This document shows, piece after piece, positions 1-11,291 of a DNA stretch of 64,000 bases. The translations under genes and the position numbers were made by a program. The first letter of the stretch is position 1; each line of letters opens with the position of its first letter. The stretch is from Pseudofulvimonas gallinarii (GTDB lineage: Bacteria; Pseudomonadota; Gammaproteobacteria; Xanthomonadales; UBA2363), in the NCBI RefSeq assembly GCF_004343305.1, contig NZ_SMAF01000012.1:1-64000 (forward strand). Reading direction: 5' to 3'. The notes beneath the pieces were generated by a model, which had not been told where the DNA came from, did no database searches, and was given only the letters and a program-made list of their open reading frames with translations.

Positions 1-445
1 GGGTAAAGTCGTCAGCGACCGTCAGGCATTTCAGGCGGCGCCCGTTGGCCAGCGCGTCGCTGACGAAATCCATGCTCCATACCGCGTTGGGCGCCGTCGC
101 AGACGACAGCGGCTGGCGCTCGCTGGGCGGCCTGCGGACCTTCCTGCGACGACGCACGGCCAGGTTCGCCTCGCGATACAGGCGGTAGACCTTCTTGTGG
201 TTCACGGCCGGGTACTCCGGACGCAGCAGGTCGTGCAGGCGGCGATAGCCGAACCTGCGGCGCACCTGCGCCAGTTCGATGATGCGCGCCGACAGCGCAT
301 GGGTCGCAGGCGTCTGTTCGGGCGGATGGCGGAAGGCGTCGCGGGACAGCCCCGCAAGGCGACAGGCCCGGCGCTCGCGCAACATCGTGAGTTCGAGCAT
401 GCGCCGGACCGCCTCGCGCTTGCGTTGCGGTGCTAGCGTTTTACC
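1..445 (-). CDS. IS3-family transposase OrfB, N-terminal part (runs off window)
   Basis: This is the amino-terminal part of the DDE integrase subunit of an IS3-family element, entering from the left edge. Read on the minus strand from a -1 frameshift point near the slippery run at 438-445, it gives the HTH_21-like stretch with RRFGYRRLHDLL and HKKVYRLYREANLAVRRR. It continues into the integrase core start WSMDFVSDAL, which carries the first catalytic Asp, and then LTVADDF. The second Asp and the Glu lie outside the window. It has no start codon of its own, as expected if it is made only as an OrfAB fusion by programmed frameshifting. Because OrfA upstream is broken, a functional fusion is unlikely. 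The family call is firm; activity cannot be judged. Confidence 0.85.
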
Positions 446-698
446 CCGAAGCCGACCCTCAGCGCTTCGATGTCCAGTGCGCTTCAGCCAGCAACCGCTT
501 CAAGCGGTTGCTCTCCGACTCCAGCTCCTTCAGGCGCTTGGCGCCTTCGGCCTCCATGCCGCCGTACTTGGCCCGCCAGGCGTAAAAGCTGGCCGGGCTG
601 AAGCCGTGTTGCCGGCCCATCTCCGCTACCGCCATGCCGGCCTCGGCCTGCTTGATGAAGCCGATGATCTGTTCCGTGGCAAAGCGACTCTTGCGCAT
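433..698 (-). pseudogene. IS3-family transposase OrfA, frameshifted near its C-terminus
   Basis: OrfA is the helix-turn-helix DNA-binding subunit of an IS3-family element. It begins MRKSRFATEQIIGFIKQAE, followed by the HTH segment (HGFSPASFYAWRAKYGG) and a leucine-rich coiled coil (KELESESNRLKRLLAEAH). After AEAH the open frame gives WTSKR and a stop at 459. Adding one G at about 477 restores HLDIEALRVGFGVKR and a stop at 433-435, the ending I know from relatives, and sets OrfB in the expected -1 frame. I therefore read this as a one-base deletion. The frameshift removes the region where OrfA hands over to OrfB, so the element is probably inactive. Confidence 0.75.
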
Positions 699-764
699 GT
701 CCGTCCTCTTTGGATGACGGACTCTACCTGGCTTCGAGTGGTACGGCTCAGTGGGGGCAGGTCA

Positions 765-1011
765 GTAGCTCCCTGTTCTCACGTTCGAGCTCCTTGACGC
801 GCTTGGTCTCAGCCGTCGTAACGCCGGAACGCACGCCGCTGTCGATCTCGTGCCGCTGCACCCAGGTCAACAGCGTCTGCGGGACACAGCCGATCTTCGG
901 CGCAATCGACTCGATGGCCGCCCACAAAGACGGGTACTCGGCCCGGTGCTCTTGCACCAGCCGGACCGCCCGCTCACGCACCTCTGGGGAAAACTGCTTC
1001 GACTTGCTCAT
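765..1011 (-). pseudogene. Second IS3-family transposase OrfA, truncated by element A
   Basis: This is the DNA-binding subunit of a second, different IS3-family element. The protein starts [21 protein letters not shown], includes the helix-turn-helix region ([23 protein letters not shown]) and the start of a coiled coil ([14 protein letters not shown]). It is then cut off by the inverted repeat of element A; the last residues (TCPH, stop at 748) are read from that repeat. About 20 C-terminal residues of a normal OrfA and all of its OrfB are missing here. It has a good Shine-Dalgarno (GGAG) before ATG 1011. Confidence 0.8.
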
Positions 1012-1061
1012 GGCTCCATTCTCTCAAGAGTTGGAGCCTCCACGATTCCCGGGGCGGTTCA
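765..1061 (-). mobile_element. IS3-family element B (right end, interrupted)
   Basis: This is the remaining right end of the second insertion sequence. Its terminal inverted repeat reads TGAACCGCCCCGGGAA on the minus strand, from 1061 to 1046. The leader between that repeat and the ATG (GGAGGCTCCAACTC... GGAGCC) is the usual layout for this IS3 subgroup. Element A sits inside its orfA. Any remainder of element B would be found left of the window, on the far side of element A. Confidence 0.75.
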
Positions 1062-1166
1062 AGTTGATCGACGGCGCAGCGCTCCTCTACCTCCTTCAGG
1101 ACGTCGGCCTCAACGCGCGAATTCTGATGTCGCAAGATGATTCGTCCCACTCTTAGGTAAGTCGGT

Positions 1167-4886
<3,720 letters not shown>

Positions 4887-4921
4887 CGATGGAATCCTTG
4901 GAAGTCGTGTGCAGCGAGGGT

Positions 4922-4929
4922 TCGCGATA
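4922..4929. promoter_or_regulatory. Candidate SahR site in the metH leader
   Basis: The octamer TCGCGATA lies 36 bases before the metH ATG and is repeated exactly in the leader of the upstream ArsR-type regulator gene (5936-5943). A shared short site upstream of both genes is what an autoregulated metH regulator would need. The octamer could recur by chance in GC-rich DNA, so this is only a candidate. Confidence 0.35.
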
Positions 4930-5004
4930 CAAAAGGAGAGGATCGTGGTCCGGACGGGATGCGTCGGCGCCTTTGGAAGCCGGCACCTGGCAGGCGGACT
5001 CGCG

Positions 5005-5928
5005 CTAGCGTCGCACCGCCAGCAACGTGAGGATTTCGAAATGCGGCGGCCTGCGTTCGCGCGAGCCAAGCTCCAGCGCGATGATTTCCAGGCCCGCGGC
5101 CTGGCAGTACTTGCGCAGGTCGTCGCGACGGAAACCCATATTGACGTGGCCGTAGGGCTTCACGGCGGCCGTGTGCGCGTGCCGGCTGAGCGTCGTCGCC
5201 AGCATCCGTCCGCCCGGGCGCAGCACGCGCGCGGCTTCGGCGATGGCGCGCGCCGGTGTCGCGCTGTAGGTGAGCGCATTGAGCAGCAGGACCAGGTCCA
5301 CGCTGCCGTCGGCGACCGGCAGCGCGTGCATGTCGCCGATATCGACGCGCACGTTCGCCAGGCTGCTGAGGCGTTCACGCGCTGCGGCGACGACGCGTTC
5401 GGAGATGTCGAGGCAGGTGATGCTGCGGGCGCGCGGTGCCAGCAGTTCGGCGATCACGCCATCGCCGGAGCCGACATCCAGCACGTCGCCGGGTTCAAGC
5501 AACCGGGTGAAGGCGCGCGTCAGGGTTTCCCAGGTGCGGCCGGGTGAATAGTGCCGTTCCATGCTGCCGGCGACGCTGTCGGCCCAGTCGCCGCCGCGCC
5601 GTTCCGCCAGCACCAGCTTCAGGCGGCTGGCGTCCTGGTCGAGCAGGGCATCGTCGAGCTGCGCTGCCAGCGCGTCGAGCAGGCTCGCTGCACCGGGGTC
5701 GATGCGGTCATTGGCACGATAGAAGGCCGAGACACCCTGGCGCCGGTCCAGCACCAGGTCGGCCTCGCGCAGCTTGGCCAGGTGGGTGGAGACGCGCGGC
5801 TGCGCCAGTGCGGTGATCGCCGACAGCTCGGCCACGCTGAGCTCTTCCACGCGCAGCAGCGCCAACAGGCGCAGGCGCGTCGCGTCGGCGAGGACGCGCA
5901 GCAGGCCCGATCCGTCTTCCAGTTCCAT
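5005..5928 (-). CDS. sahR: ArsR-family regulator fused to a SAM methyltransferase domain (SahR type)
   Basis: The 307-residue protein has two parts. Residues 1 to about 90 form an ArsR winged helix-turn-helix ([33 protein letters not shown]). Residues about 130 to 300 form a class I methyltransferase fold with the SAM/SAH-binding loop [17 protein letters not shown]. ArsR-methyltransferase fusions beside met genes are known in Proteobacteria as SahR, a repressor that senses S-adenosylhomocysteine and controls the methionine cycle. Its place directly upstream of metH on the same strand fits that role. The arsenic-type Cys metal site is not evident. The start at 5928 gives a family-like N-terminus but no clear Shine-Dalgarno. 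Whether the methyltransferase domain is catalytic is unknown. Confidence 0.8.
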   Translation of the reverse strand: MELEDGSGLLRVLADATRLRLLALLRVEELSVAELSAITALAQPRVSTHLAKLREADLVLDRRQGVSAFYRANDRIDPGAASLLDALAAQLDDALLDQDASRLKLVLAERRGGDWADSVAGSMERHYSPGRTWETLTRAFTRLLEPGDVLDVGSGDGVIAELLAPRARSITCLDISERVVAAARERLSSLANVRVDIGDMHALPVADGSVDLVLLLNALTYSATPARAIAEAARVLRPGGRMLATTLSRHAHTAAVKPYGHVNMGFRRDDLRKYCQAAGLEIIALELGSRERRPPHFEILTLLAVRR

Positions 5929-5935
5929 CGTTTGA

Positions 5936-5943
5936 TCGCGATA
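5936..5943. promoter_or_regulatory. Candidate autoregulatory operator before sahR
   Basis: TCGCGATA here is part of a perfect palindrome, ATCGCGAT (5935-5942), within an AT-rich patch between the predicted transcription start (about 5949) and the sahR ATG at 5928. The same octamer occurs before metH. A repressor bound here would sit at about +7 to +14 and block early transcription. This is inference from position and repetition. Confidence 0.4.
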
Positions 5944-5955
5944 TAAGGATGGGTC

Positions 5956-5984
5956 AGCCTAGCGATCAGGGATGGGACGGTCAA
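5956..5984 (-). promoter_or_regulatory. sigma-70 promoter for sahR-metH
   Basis: On the minus strand TTGACC (5984-5979) is followed after 17 bases by TAGGCT (5961-5956), a good match to sigma-70 elements at ideal spacing. The start would fall near 5949, about 20 bases before the sahR start codon. Confidence 0.6.
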
Positions 5985-6062
5985 GGCGTGGACGCGTAAT
6001 GCGAACTTCGTCCTGAATCGCGCTAGGCTAGGCGGCAAACGACGGGGAACAGGGGGGTGGTG

Positions 6063-7451
6063 ATGATCCGTGCAAGGGTGGCTTTGGCGCTGTTTGTTGC
6101 GGGCGCGGCGTCGGCGCAGGCGCAGCCGCGCATCGCGGTGACGGAAATTGACCGTGCCCAGTTGCCGGCGGAGGAATTCCGGCTTGACGGTCTGAGCCGT
6201 AATGGCGAGCCGACCTGGTTGCGCCTGCGGCAAATTCCCGCCTTCACGCCTGATGCGCGGCTGGTCGTGGTTGGTCCGGATGGCGCCGAACGTGAGAGGA
6301 CTGTGCCGGAGCTACGGCATTTCGCGGGCACCGAACGGGGACAGGCGGGCGCGCGCGTGTTCATGTCCCTTGGCGGCGATGGCAGCATCCGTGGCTGGGT
6401 GACGAGGGGGTCGCAGGTCGAGGCATTCGCACGGCCGGCCGGGTCCGGCGGCGCCAGCGTGCTCTCGCTGCAGCGACTGGAGATGGGCCGTGGGGACGGC
6501 GACGGTTTCAGCTGTGCTGCGGACGACCTCGGGTTGGCGCCGGAGCCGGAAGCCCTCGCTGCCGCCGTTCGGGCGTCCGGTACAGCGGAGCCGAGTGGCT
6601 CGGCGCCCAGGATGGCGCGCATCGCCGTGGAAACGGACCTCTCCTACCTGGCGCTGTTCGATGGCGACGTGGACAAAGCCACACGCTATGCGGTCGACAT
6701 GATCGGTTTCGCCTCGGCGACCTATATCAACGAAACCGGTTATGGCCTGGCGGTGACGTACCTCCGCTTCTGGGAGGGCTCCGAACCCTGGGTGCAGACC
6801 AGTTCCACCCACTGCCGCCTTTTCGAGTTCGGCCAGTACTGGAACGTCCACATGGAGGATCTGCAGCGCTCCACCGCCGTCATGTTCTCGGCGCAGACAC
6901 CACGGGGCGGTCTCGCCTGGTTCCCGTCGCTGTGCAGCTCGTCGTTCAACTCGGACATCACCTATGCCAATTGTCCCGGGATGACCGGCTCACTCAATGT
7001 GGGCGGCGCGTATGCCTACGTCGGCGGGATGTACGGCTCCTTCAATCCCGCGCAGCCGCAGGTCATGTGGGACAGCATGGCTACCGCTCACGAGATCGGG
7101 CACAACCTCGGGTCGCCGCATACGCATTGCTACGCCAACTATCCCGGCAACGGTGCGCCCGTGGTCGACCAGTGCGCCACCGAGGCCTCGTCCAGCTCGA
7201 GCCAGTGTTACGAGTCGGGTCCAACCTCGCTGCCGGGGCCCCAGGGCCAGGGCAGTGGCACGCTGATGAGCTATTGCCATCTGCAGCCCGGCGGTTTCGG
7301 CAACGTCACCTTTACCCTCGGTGCAGGCCACCCATGGGGCGACCAGCCGGAGCGGGTGCCGGCGCGCATTGGCGCGTATGTGCAGCAGCGGGATCTCGCA
7401 GCACCGGGATGCTTCTTCAGTGACGGGATTTTCGCTGACGGTTTCCAGTAG
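6063..7451 (+). CDS. Secreted zinc metalloprotease, reprolysin/M12-like
   Basis: Predicted extracellular zinc endopeptidase. The ATG at 6063 is preferred over two in-frame GTG codons just upstream, because it starts a compact signal peptide (MIRARVALALFVAGAASAQA). A prodomain-like region extends to about residue 180. The catalytic domain has the zinc motif HEIGHNLGSPH (first His at 343), i.e. HExxHxxGxxH, and many Cys residues expected to form disulfides. The chain ends DGIFADGFQ, a short tail shared in form with the exported protein at 16080-16883. It is divergent from sahR, with about 130 bases between. The substrate is unknown. The exact subfamily (M12B, or another metzincin) cannot be settled by eye. 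Confidence 0.8.
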   Translation: MIRARVALALFVAGAASAQAQPRIAVTEIDRAQLPAEEFRLDGLSRNGEPTWLRLRQIPAFTPDARLVVVGPDGAERERTVPELRHFAGTERGQAGARVFMSLGGDGSIRGWVTRGSQVEAFARPAGSGGASVLSLQRLEMGRGDGDGFSCAADDLGLAPEPEALAAAVRASGTAEPSGSAPRMARIAVETDLSYLALFDGDVDKATRYAVDMIGFASATYINETGYGLAVTYLRFWEGSEPWVQTSSTHCRLFEFGQYWNVHMEDLQRSTAVMFSAQTPRGGLAWFPSLCSSSFNSDITYANCPGMTGSLNVGGAYAYVGGMYGSFNPAQPQVMWDSMATAHEIGHNLGSPHTHCYANYPGNGAPVVDQCATEASSSSSQCYESGPTSLPGPQGQGSGTLMSYCHLQPGGFGNVTFTLGAGHPWGDQPERVPARIGAYVQQRDLAAPGCFFSDGIFADGFQ

Positions 7452-7497
7452 GCTTGGCGCCATTGTCGCTGCTCCATGTTCGAGGGATAGCCCGTCG

Positions 7498-7914
7498 ATG
7501 TACTTCCTGATCAAGTCGCTGCACCTGCTGTTCGTCGTGGCATGGATGTCGGCGGTGTTCTACCTGCCGCGCATCCTGGTGAACCTCGCCGAGGACGGTG
7601 GCCAGCCTGCCGTCCGCGACCGCCTGGTGCTGATGGGTCGGCGTCTGTACCGCTTCGGGCACACGGTGTTCGGACTCGCGGTGCTGCTGGGGCTCGGGCT
7701 CTGGCTCCACTACGGCATCGGCGGCGGCTGGCTGCACGCCAAGCTGGCGCTGGTGGTCGTGCTGCTGGCCTATTTCATCTGGACCGGCGTGATGCTCAAG
7801 CGTGCCGCCGCCGGCGGTGCGCTGCCGTCTTCGAAGCGGTTGCGCCTGGTCAACGAGCTGCCGGTGCTGCTGCTGTTGCCGGTGATCTGGCTGGTCCTTG
7901 CCAAGCCGTTCTGA
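7498..7914 (+). CDS. hemJ: Protoporphyrinogen oxidase HemJ family
   Basis: Integral inner-membrane protein of 138 residues, the size of HemJ, which oxidises protoporphyrinogen IX to protoporphyrin IX in bacteria without HemG or HemY. Four hydrophobic segments are visible. The conserved residues are the His near the N-terminus in the first helix (H9, IKSLHLLFVVAWMSAVFYLPR) and a Lys in the segment WLHAKLALV; both classes of residue are reported as essential in HemJ. ATG 7498 gives this N-terminus; the open frame extends upstream through the end of the protease gene without similarity. It is convergent with the next gene, with directly abutting stop codons. CopD-like membrane proteins are related, so the enzymatic role is likely rather than certain. 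Confidence 0.8.
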   Translation: MYFLIKSLHLLFVVAWMSAVFYLPRILVNLAEDGGQPAVRDRLVLMGRRLYRFGHTVFGLAVLLGLGLWLHYGIGGGWLHAKLALVVVLLAYFIWTGVMLKRAAAGGALPSSKRLRLVNELPVLLLLPVIWLVLAKPF

Positions 7915-8628
7915 TCAGGCCGCGCGCAGCGCCCGCGCGAAACGGCTGAGGCCGAACCACAGCACCGCCAGCGAAAGGGCGGCGATCAGGCCGCCCCAGA
8001 ACCAGTGCGGCAGGAACAGTGCGTGCGCGATCTGGCCGGTGTCCGAGGGCATCCGCCCGGCCGCCGTGCTGGCCTCGGCGGTGAACAGGTAATCGACACT
8101 GGCGAACGCGGCCAGGCTCAGTTCGATCGCCAGGAAGCAGGTGCCGCTCTGGATCGCCAGCGGTGAACCCCTGGCCAGCAGCAGGGCAAGCGCTGCCACG
8201 ACCGCCAGCGCGAGCAGGATGCCGACCGGAGTGCGCAGCCAGAGCGCAAGGCAAAGCAGCAGGAGTCCGGCGAGGATCAGCAGCGCCCGGCGCGCCGAAG
8301 CCGGCTGGCGCGCCGACAGGAACAGCGCCAGCGCCGCGAACGGCGGGGCCAGCGGTCCACCAGCGGCGATGATCGCCCGGCTCAGGCGCGAGCCGCTGCT
8401 CATCGTGCTGGCCACGCCCGACCCGTCGGCATAGACGTCCAGGCGCACGAATTCCCCGCCACACAGGATCGCCGCCAGTCCGTGGCCGAGTTCGTGGAAC
8501 AGCGTCGCCAGCACCTGCAGCGGCCAGGCGATCCACGACAATGAGGGAAACACCAGCGGCAGCACCAGCACCACGAGGCTGAGGCCGGTCGCGGTGGCGA
8601 GGGCTGAGAGTGCGTTGCGGCGGGTCAT
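7915..8628 (-). CDS. M50B-type membrane metalloprotease-like protein
   Basis: A 237-residue multi-pass membrane protein with the motif LFHELGHG near residue 62, matching the HExxH of the M50B peptidase family (intramembrane or membrane-embedded zinc proteins). Six or more hydrophobic stretches follow. An Asp in a second conserved motif, usual in active site-2 proteases, is not obvious, so activity is uncertain. ATG 8628 is chosen because it begins MTRRNALSALA just ahead of the first transmembrane helix. The stop abuts the hemJ stop. No substrate or partner can be deduced. Confidence 0.7.
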   Translation of the reverse strand: MTRRNALSALATATGLSLVVLVLPLVFPSLSWIAWPLQVLATLFHELGHGLAAILCGGEFVRLDVYADGSGVASTMSSGSRLSRAIIAAGGPLAPPFAALALFLSARQPASARRALLILAGLLLLCLALWLRTPVGILLALAVVAALALLLARGSPLAIQSGTCFLAIELSLAAFASVDYLFTAEASTAAGRMPSDTGQIAHALFLPHWFWGGLIAALSLAVLWFGLSRFARALRAA

Positions 8629-8814
8629 CGTTGCGCAGCTTAACCGCATCGGATCAAGGAGCGGCGCCACTCTCGACTTCCGCGCAAGGAAGCGGCAGGG
8701 TCATGGCCACAGCGAAAGTGACGATGCCGTTCCGGCGCGCGTCCTTGCCGCAGGCGATCCGGTGACGCCCGCGCGCTGTACCCGGTTTCCCCCGTGGCTC
8801 GACGGAGTGAAGGC

Positions 8815-10059
8815 ATGCAGTGGGACAACACATTGCACGGACTGCTGGTGGCGCTTGGCATTGGCCTGCTCATCGGCCTGATCCAGGAGAACCGCGAGGA
8901 CGACAAGCGGCCGTTGCTGGCGGGCGTACGCACGCACGCGCTGGTGGCGATCCTTGCCGCTGTCGCGGTCGGACTGGGCCAGTGGGTGCTGATCGCCGCG
9001 CTGCTGGTCATCGGCGCGCTGGTCGTCGCGTCCTACCTGCATGCCGGCGACGGCAGTCCTGGCATCACCAGCGAGATCGGCGTGCTGGTGACGGCGATGC
9101 TGGCGGCGCTGGCCAGCCTGCGTCCCGACCTGGCCACCGCGCTCGCCGTGGTCACCGCGGGCCTGGTGTACGCGAAGCGTCCGCTGCAGCGGCTGGCGCG
9201 CGAAGTCATCAGTCCGCGCGAGATCAACGATGCACTGCTGTTGGCTGCCGCGGCACTGGTCGTGTTGCCGTTCCTGCCCGACGAACCCGTCGATCCCTGG
9301 GGCGTGCTGGTGCCTTCGACGATCTGGCGCATGGTGGTGCTGGTGATGGCGGTCGGCATGCTGGGCCACATCGCCATCCGCCTGGTCGGCGGGCGCTGGG
9401 GCTTGATGCTGGCCGGATTCTTCGCCGGCTTCGCCTCCTCGACGGCGACCGTGGTGACGTTCGGCCAGCGCGTACGCGAGCATCCGGAGCAGCGCATCGC
9501 CTCGATCGCGGCGGCGTTGCTCGCCAACCTTGCATCACTGTCGCTTTTCGCCGCGGTGATTGGCGCCGGTTCGGCGGCGCTGCTGCGGGCGACGATGTGG
9601 CCGCTGCTGGCATCGGGGACCGTCCTGCTGCTCGCCAGCGCCATTGCCTGGCGGCGCAATCCACCTGGGGACGAGCCCATGCGCGAGCCGGACGCGCGCG
9701 CCTTCAGGCTCAGCCATGCGCTGCTGTTCGCGGTCATCATCACCGTGGTGCTGCTGGCATCGACGGCGCTACGCCATCTGTTCGGTGATGCCGGCGCCAT
9801 CGCCGCGGCCATGGCGGCCGCCATCGGCGAGCTGCGGGCCGCCGCCGCCGGCCTCGCACAGCTGGTCGCCGTCGAAGGCGTCGAGCTGGGACTGGCGCGC
9901 TGGGGCGTCATCGGCATGCTGGTGACCAGCACGCTGGCGAAATCGGTGATCGCCTGGATGGCGGGCGGTCCGCGCTACGGGCTGGCGGTGTCCGCGGGCC
10001 TCGTCGCGGCGCTGGCCGCTGCCGTCGGCGTGGCTTTGTGGCCGATGGCGGCGGCCTGA
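8815..10059 (+). CDS. MgtC/SapB family membrane protein with DUF4010 domain
   Basis: A 414-residue integral membrane protein. The N-terminal 130 residues resemble MgtC/SapB (LLVALGIGLLIGLIQE, RTHALVAILAAVAVGLG), and the rest is the hydrophobic DUF4010 region with GFFAGFASSTATVVTFGQR. About ten to twelve hydrophobic segments are visible. ATG 8815 is preceded by GGAGTGAAGGC, a good ribosome-binding site. MgtC proteins are linked to growth at low magnesium, but the long DUF4010 form has no settled function. Its promoter must lie in the gap shared with the divergent M50B gene. Confidence 0.8.
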   Translation: MQWDNTLHGLLVALGIGLLIGLIQENREDDKRPLLAGVRTHALVAILAAVAVGLGQWVLIAALLVIGALVVASYLHAGDGSPGITSEIGVLVTAMLAALASLRPDLATALAVVTAGLVYAKRPLQRLAREVISPREINDALLLAAAALVVLPFLPDEPVDPWGVLVPSTIWRMVVLVMAVGMLGHIAIRLVGGRWGLMLAGFFAGFASSTATVVTFGQRVREHPEQRIASIAAALLANLASLSLFAAVIGAGSAALLRATMWPLLASGTVLLLASAIAWRRNPPGDEPMREPDARAFRLSHALLFAVIITVVLLASTALRHLFGDAGAIAAAMAAAIGELRAAAAGLAQLVAVEGVELGLARWGVIGMLVTSTLAKSVIAWMAGGPRYGLAVSAGLVAALAAAVGVALWPMAAA

Positions 10060-10127
10060 TCGTCCGGCCGGGTTGAATGCCGACCAGGCGCTGCGGCGTC
10101 GTCCGCGGCGTCCGGCAAACGCGACGG

Positions 10128-10631
10128 TCAGGCCGGATAGTCCACGGCGACGATCAGGAAGCGCGCACATCCGCCCGGCAGTTCCGCTTCGATCTCGTCA
10201 TCCTCGCGCTTGCGCAGCAGCGCGCGCGCCAGCGGCGAATCGACGCTGATCAGCCCGCCGCGTGCATCGGTCTCGTCGGGGCCGACGATGCGATAGCTGT
10301 GCGACTCGCCCGAGGCCAGGTTCTCCAGCGTAACCCGCGCACCGAAATACACGGTGTCGCGGTCCTTCGGCGCCGCATCGACGACCTTCAGCTGCGGCAG
10401 CCGCTTGCTCAGGTAGCGCACGCGGCGGTCGATCTCGGCCAGCTGCTTCTTGCGGTAGGCGTACTCCGCATTCTCGGAACGGTCGCCCTCCGCCGCCGCA
10501 GCCGCGAGCGCGCGCACGACTTCCGGACGGCGCAGGCGCCACAATTCATCCAGCTCGGCCTTGAGCCGGTCGTGGCCTGCGCGCGTGATCAGCGCGGTGG
10601 AACGTTCGGGTGGCGGTCGCCAGCGGCTCAT
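10128..10631 (-). CDS. greB: Transcription elongation factor GreB
   Basis: GreB binds the secondary channel of RNA polymerase and stimulates cleavage of backtracked transcripts. The 167-residue protein has the N-terminal coiled coil with the acidic tip motif [16 protein letters not shown] at about 48-63, where Asp and Glu coordinate the catalytic magnesium. The C-terminal FKBP-like domain follows ([25 protein letters not shown]). The basic DRDTVYFG and the ending favour GreB over GreA. It stands alone between genes of opposite orientation. Confidence 0.93.
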   Translation of the reverse strand: MSRWRPPPERSTALITRAGHDRLKAELDELWRLRRPEVVRALAAAAAEGDRSENAEYAYRKKQLAEIDRRVRYLSKRLPQLKVVDAAPKDRDTVYFGARVTLENLASGESHSYRIVGPDETDARGGLISVDSPLARALLRKREDDEIEAELPGGCARFLIVAVDYPA

Positions 10632-10742
10632 TGCGTCTATGCAGGGATGGACCCGGGAGCGGGGCCGGCAGTTTACGGAACCGGATGCCGGATGGCCCGA
10701 CCAGGGCGATAATCGCGTTCAGACAAGGAGGAAACGGCCGGA

Positions 10743-11291
10743 ATGGGCATGATCGGAGCGGGAATCGCAATTGCAGTCGTCGTGTGGGTGATCTGGATGT
10801 TCAACAGGCTGGTCCGCCTGCGCAACCAGGTCCGCACGGCCTGGGCCGATATCGATGTGCAACTGACGCGTCGCCATGATCTGGTGCCGCAGCTGGTCGC
10901 GGCCGTGAAGGGCTATGCCGACTTCGAGGCGGCGACGCTGGAAAGCGTCACGGCGCTGCGCAACCAGGCCATGGCGCTGCATCGACCGGGCCCGCTCGGC
11001 GATGTCGAGGCCTCGCTCGCGCTTGCGCTCGGCAAGGTGTTCGCGCTGCAGGAGGCCTATCCGGACCTCAAGGCCAGCGGCAATTTCCAGCAGCTGCAGC
11101 GCGACCTTGTCGATGTCGAGGAACACCTGCAGTACGCGCGCCGCTACTACAACGGCGCCGTGCGCGACTACAACGACGCCGGCCAGCGTTTCCCTGACCT
11201 GTTCATCGCCCGTGCCTTCGGTTTCGGCCAGGCCGAATTCTTCCAGGCCGAGGGCGCCGCGCGCGCGGCCGTCGCCGTGGAGCTGCCGTGA
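10743..11291 (+). CDS. LemA family membrane-anchored protein
   Basis: A 182-residue protein with one N-terminal transmembrane helix (MGMIGAGIAIAVVVWVIWMF) followed by the LemA helical domain, including RLRNQVRTAWADIDVQLTRRHDLVP and the C-terminal VRDYNDAGQRFPDLFIARAFGF. AAGGAGG lies upstream of ATG 10743. The stop overlaps the next start as ATGA at 11289-11293, so the two are translationally coupled. LemA and DUF2207 proteins commonly occur as a pair with unknown biochemical function; envelope stress has been suggested for relatives. Confidence 0.9.
   Translation: MGMIGAGIAIAVVVWVIWMFNRLVRLRNQVRTAWADIDVQLTRRHDLVPQLVAAVKGYADFEAATLESVTALRNQAMALHRPGPLGDVEASLALALGKVFALQEAYPDLKASGNFQQLQRDLVDVEEHLQYARRYYNGAVRDYNDAGQRFPDLFIARAFGFGQAEFFQAEGAARAAVAVELP

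Larger units (their letters stand above)
1..764 (-). mobile_element. IS3-family element A (right-hand part, inserted into element B)
   Basis: This is the upstream end of an IS3-family insertion sequence carrying the damaged orfA and the start of orfB. Its terminal inverted repeat is TGACCTGCCCCCAC, read on the minus strand from 764 to 751, a typical IS3-family tip. The open frame of the neighbouring element's OrfA runs into this repeat and stops at 748, which places the insertion boundary at about 764/765. The other end lies beyond the left edge, so the target duplication cannot be seen. Confidence 0.75.

Noticed and set aside
1062-1166. Remnant of a further gene between the IS elements and metH
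   Set aside because: About 100 bases reading VEADVLKEVEERCAVDQL on the minus strand look protein-like but are too short to assign.
4887-5004. Possible SAH or cobalamin riboswitch before metH
   Set aside because: The 118-base gap is too short for a cobalamin riboswitch, and no conserved SAH riboswitch core could be recognised.
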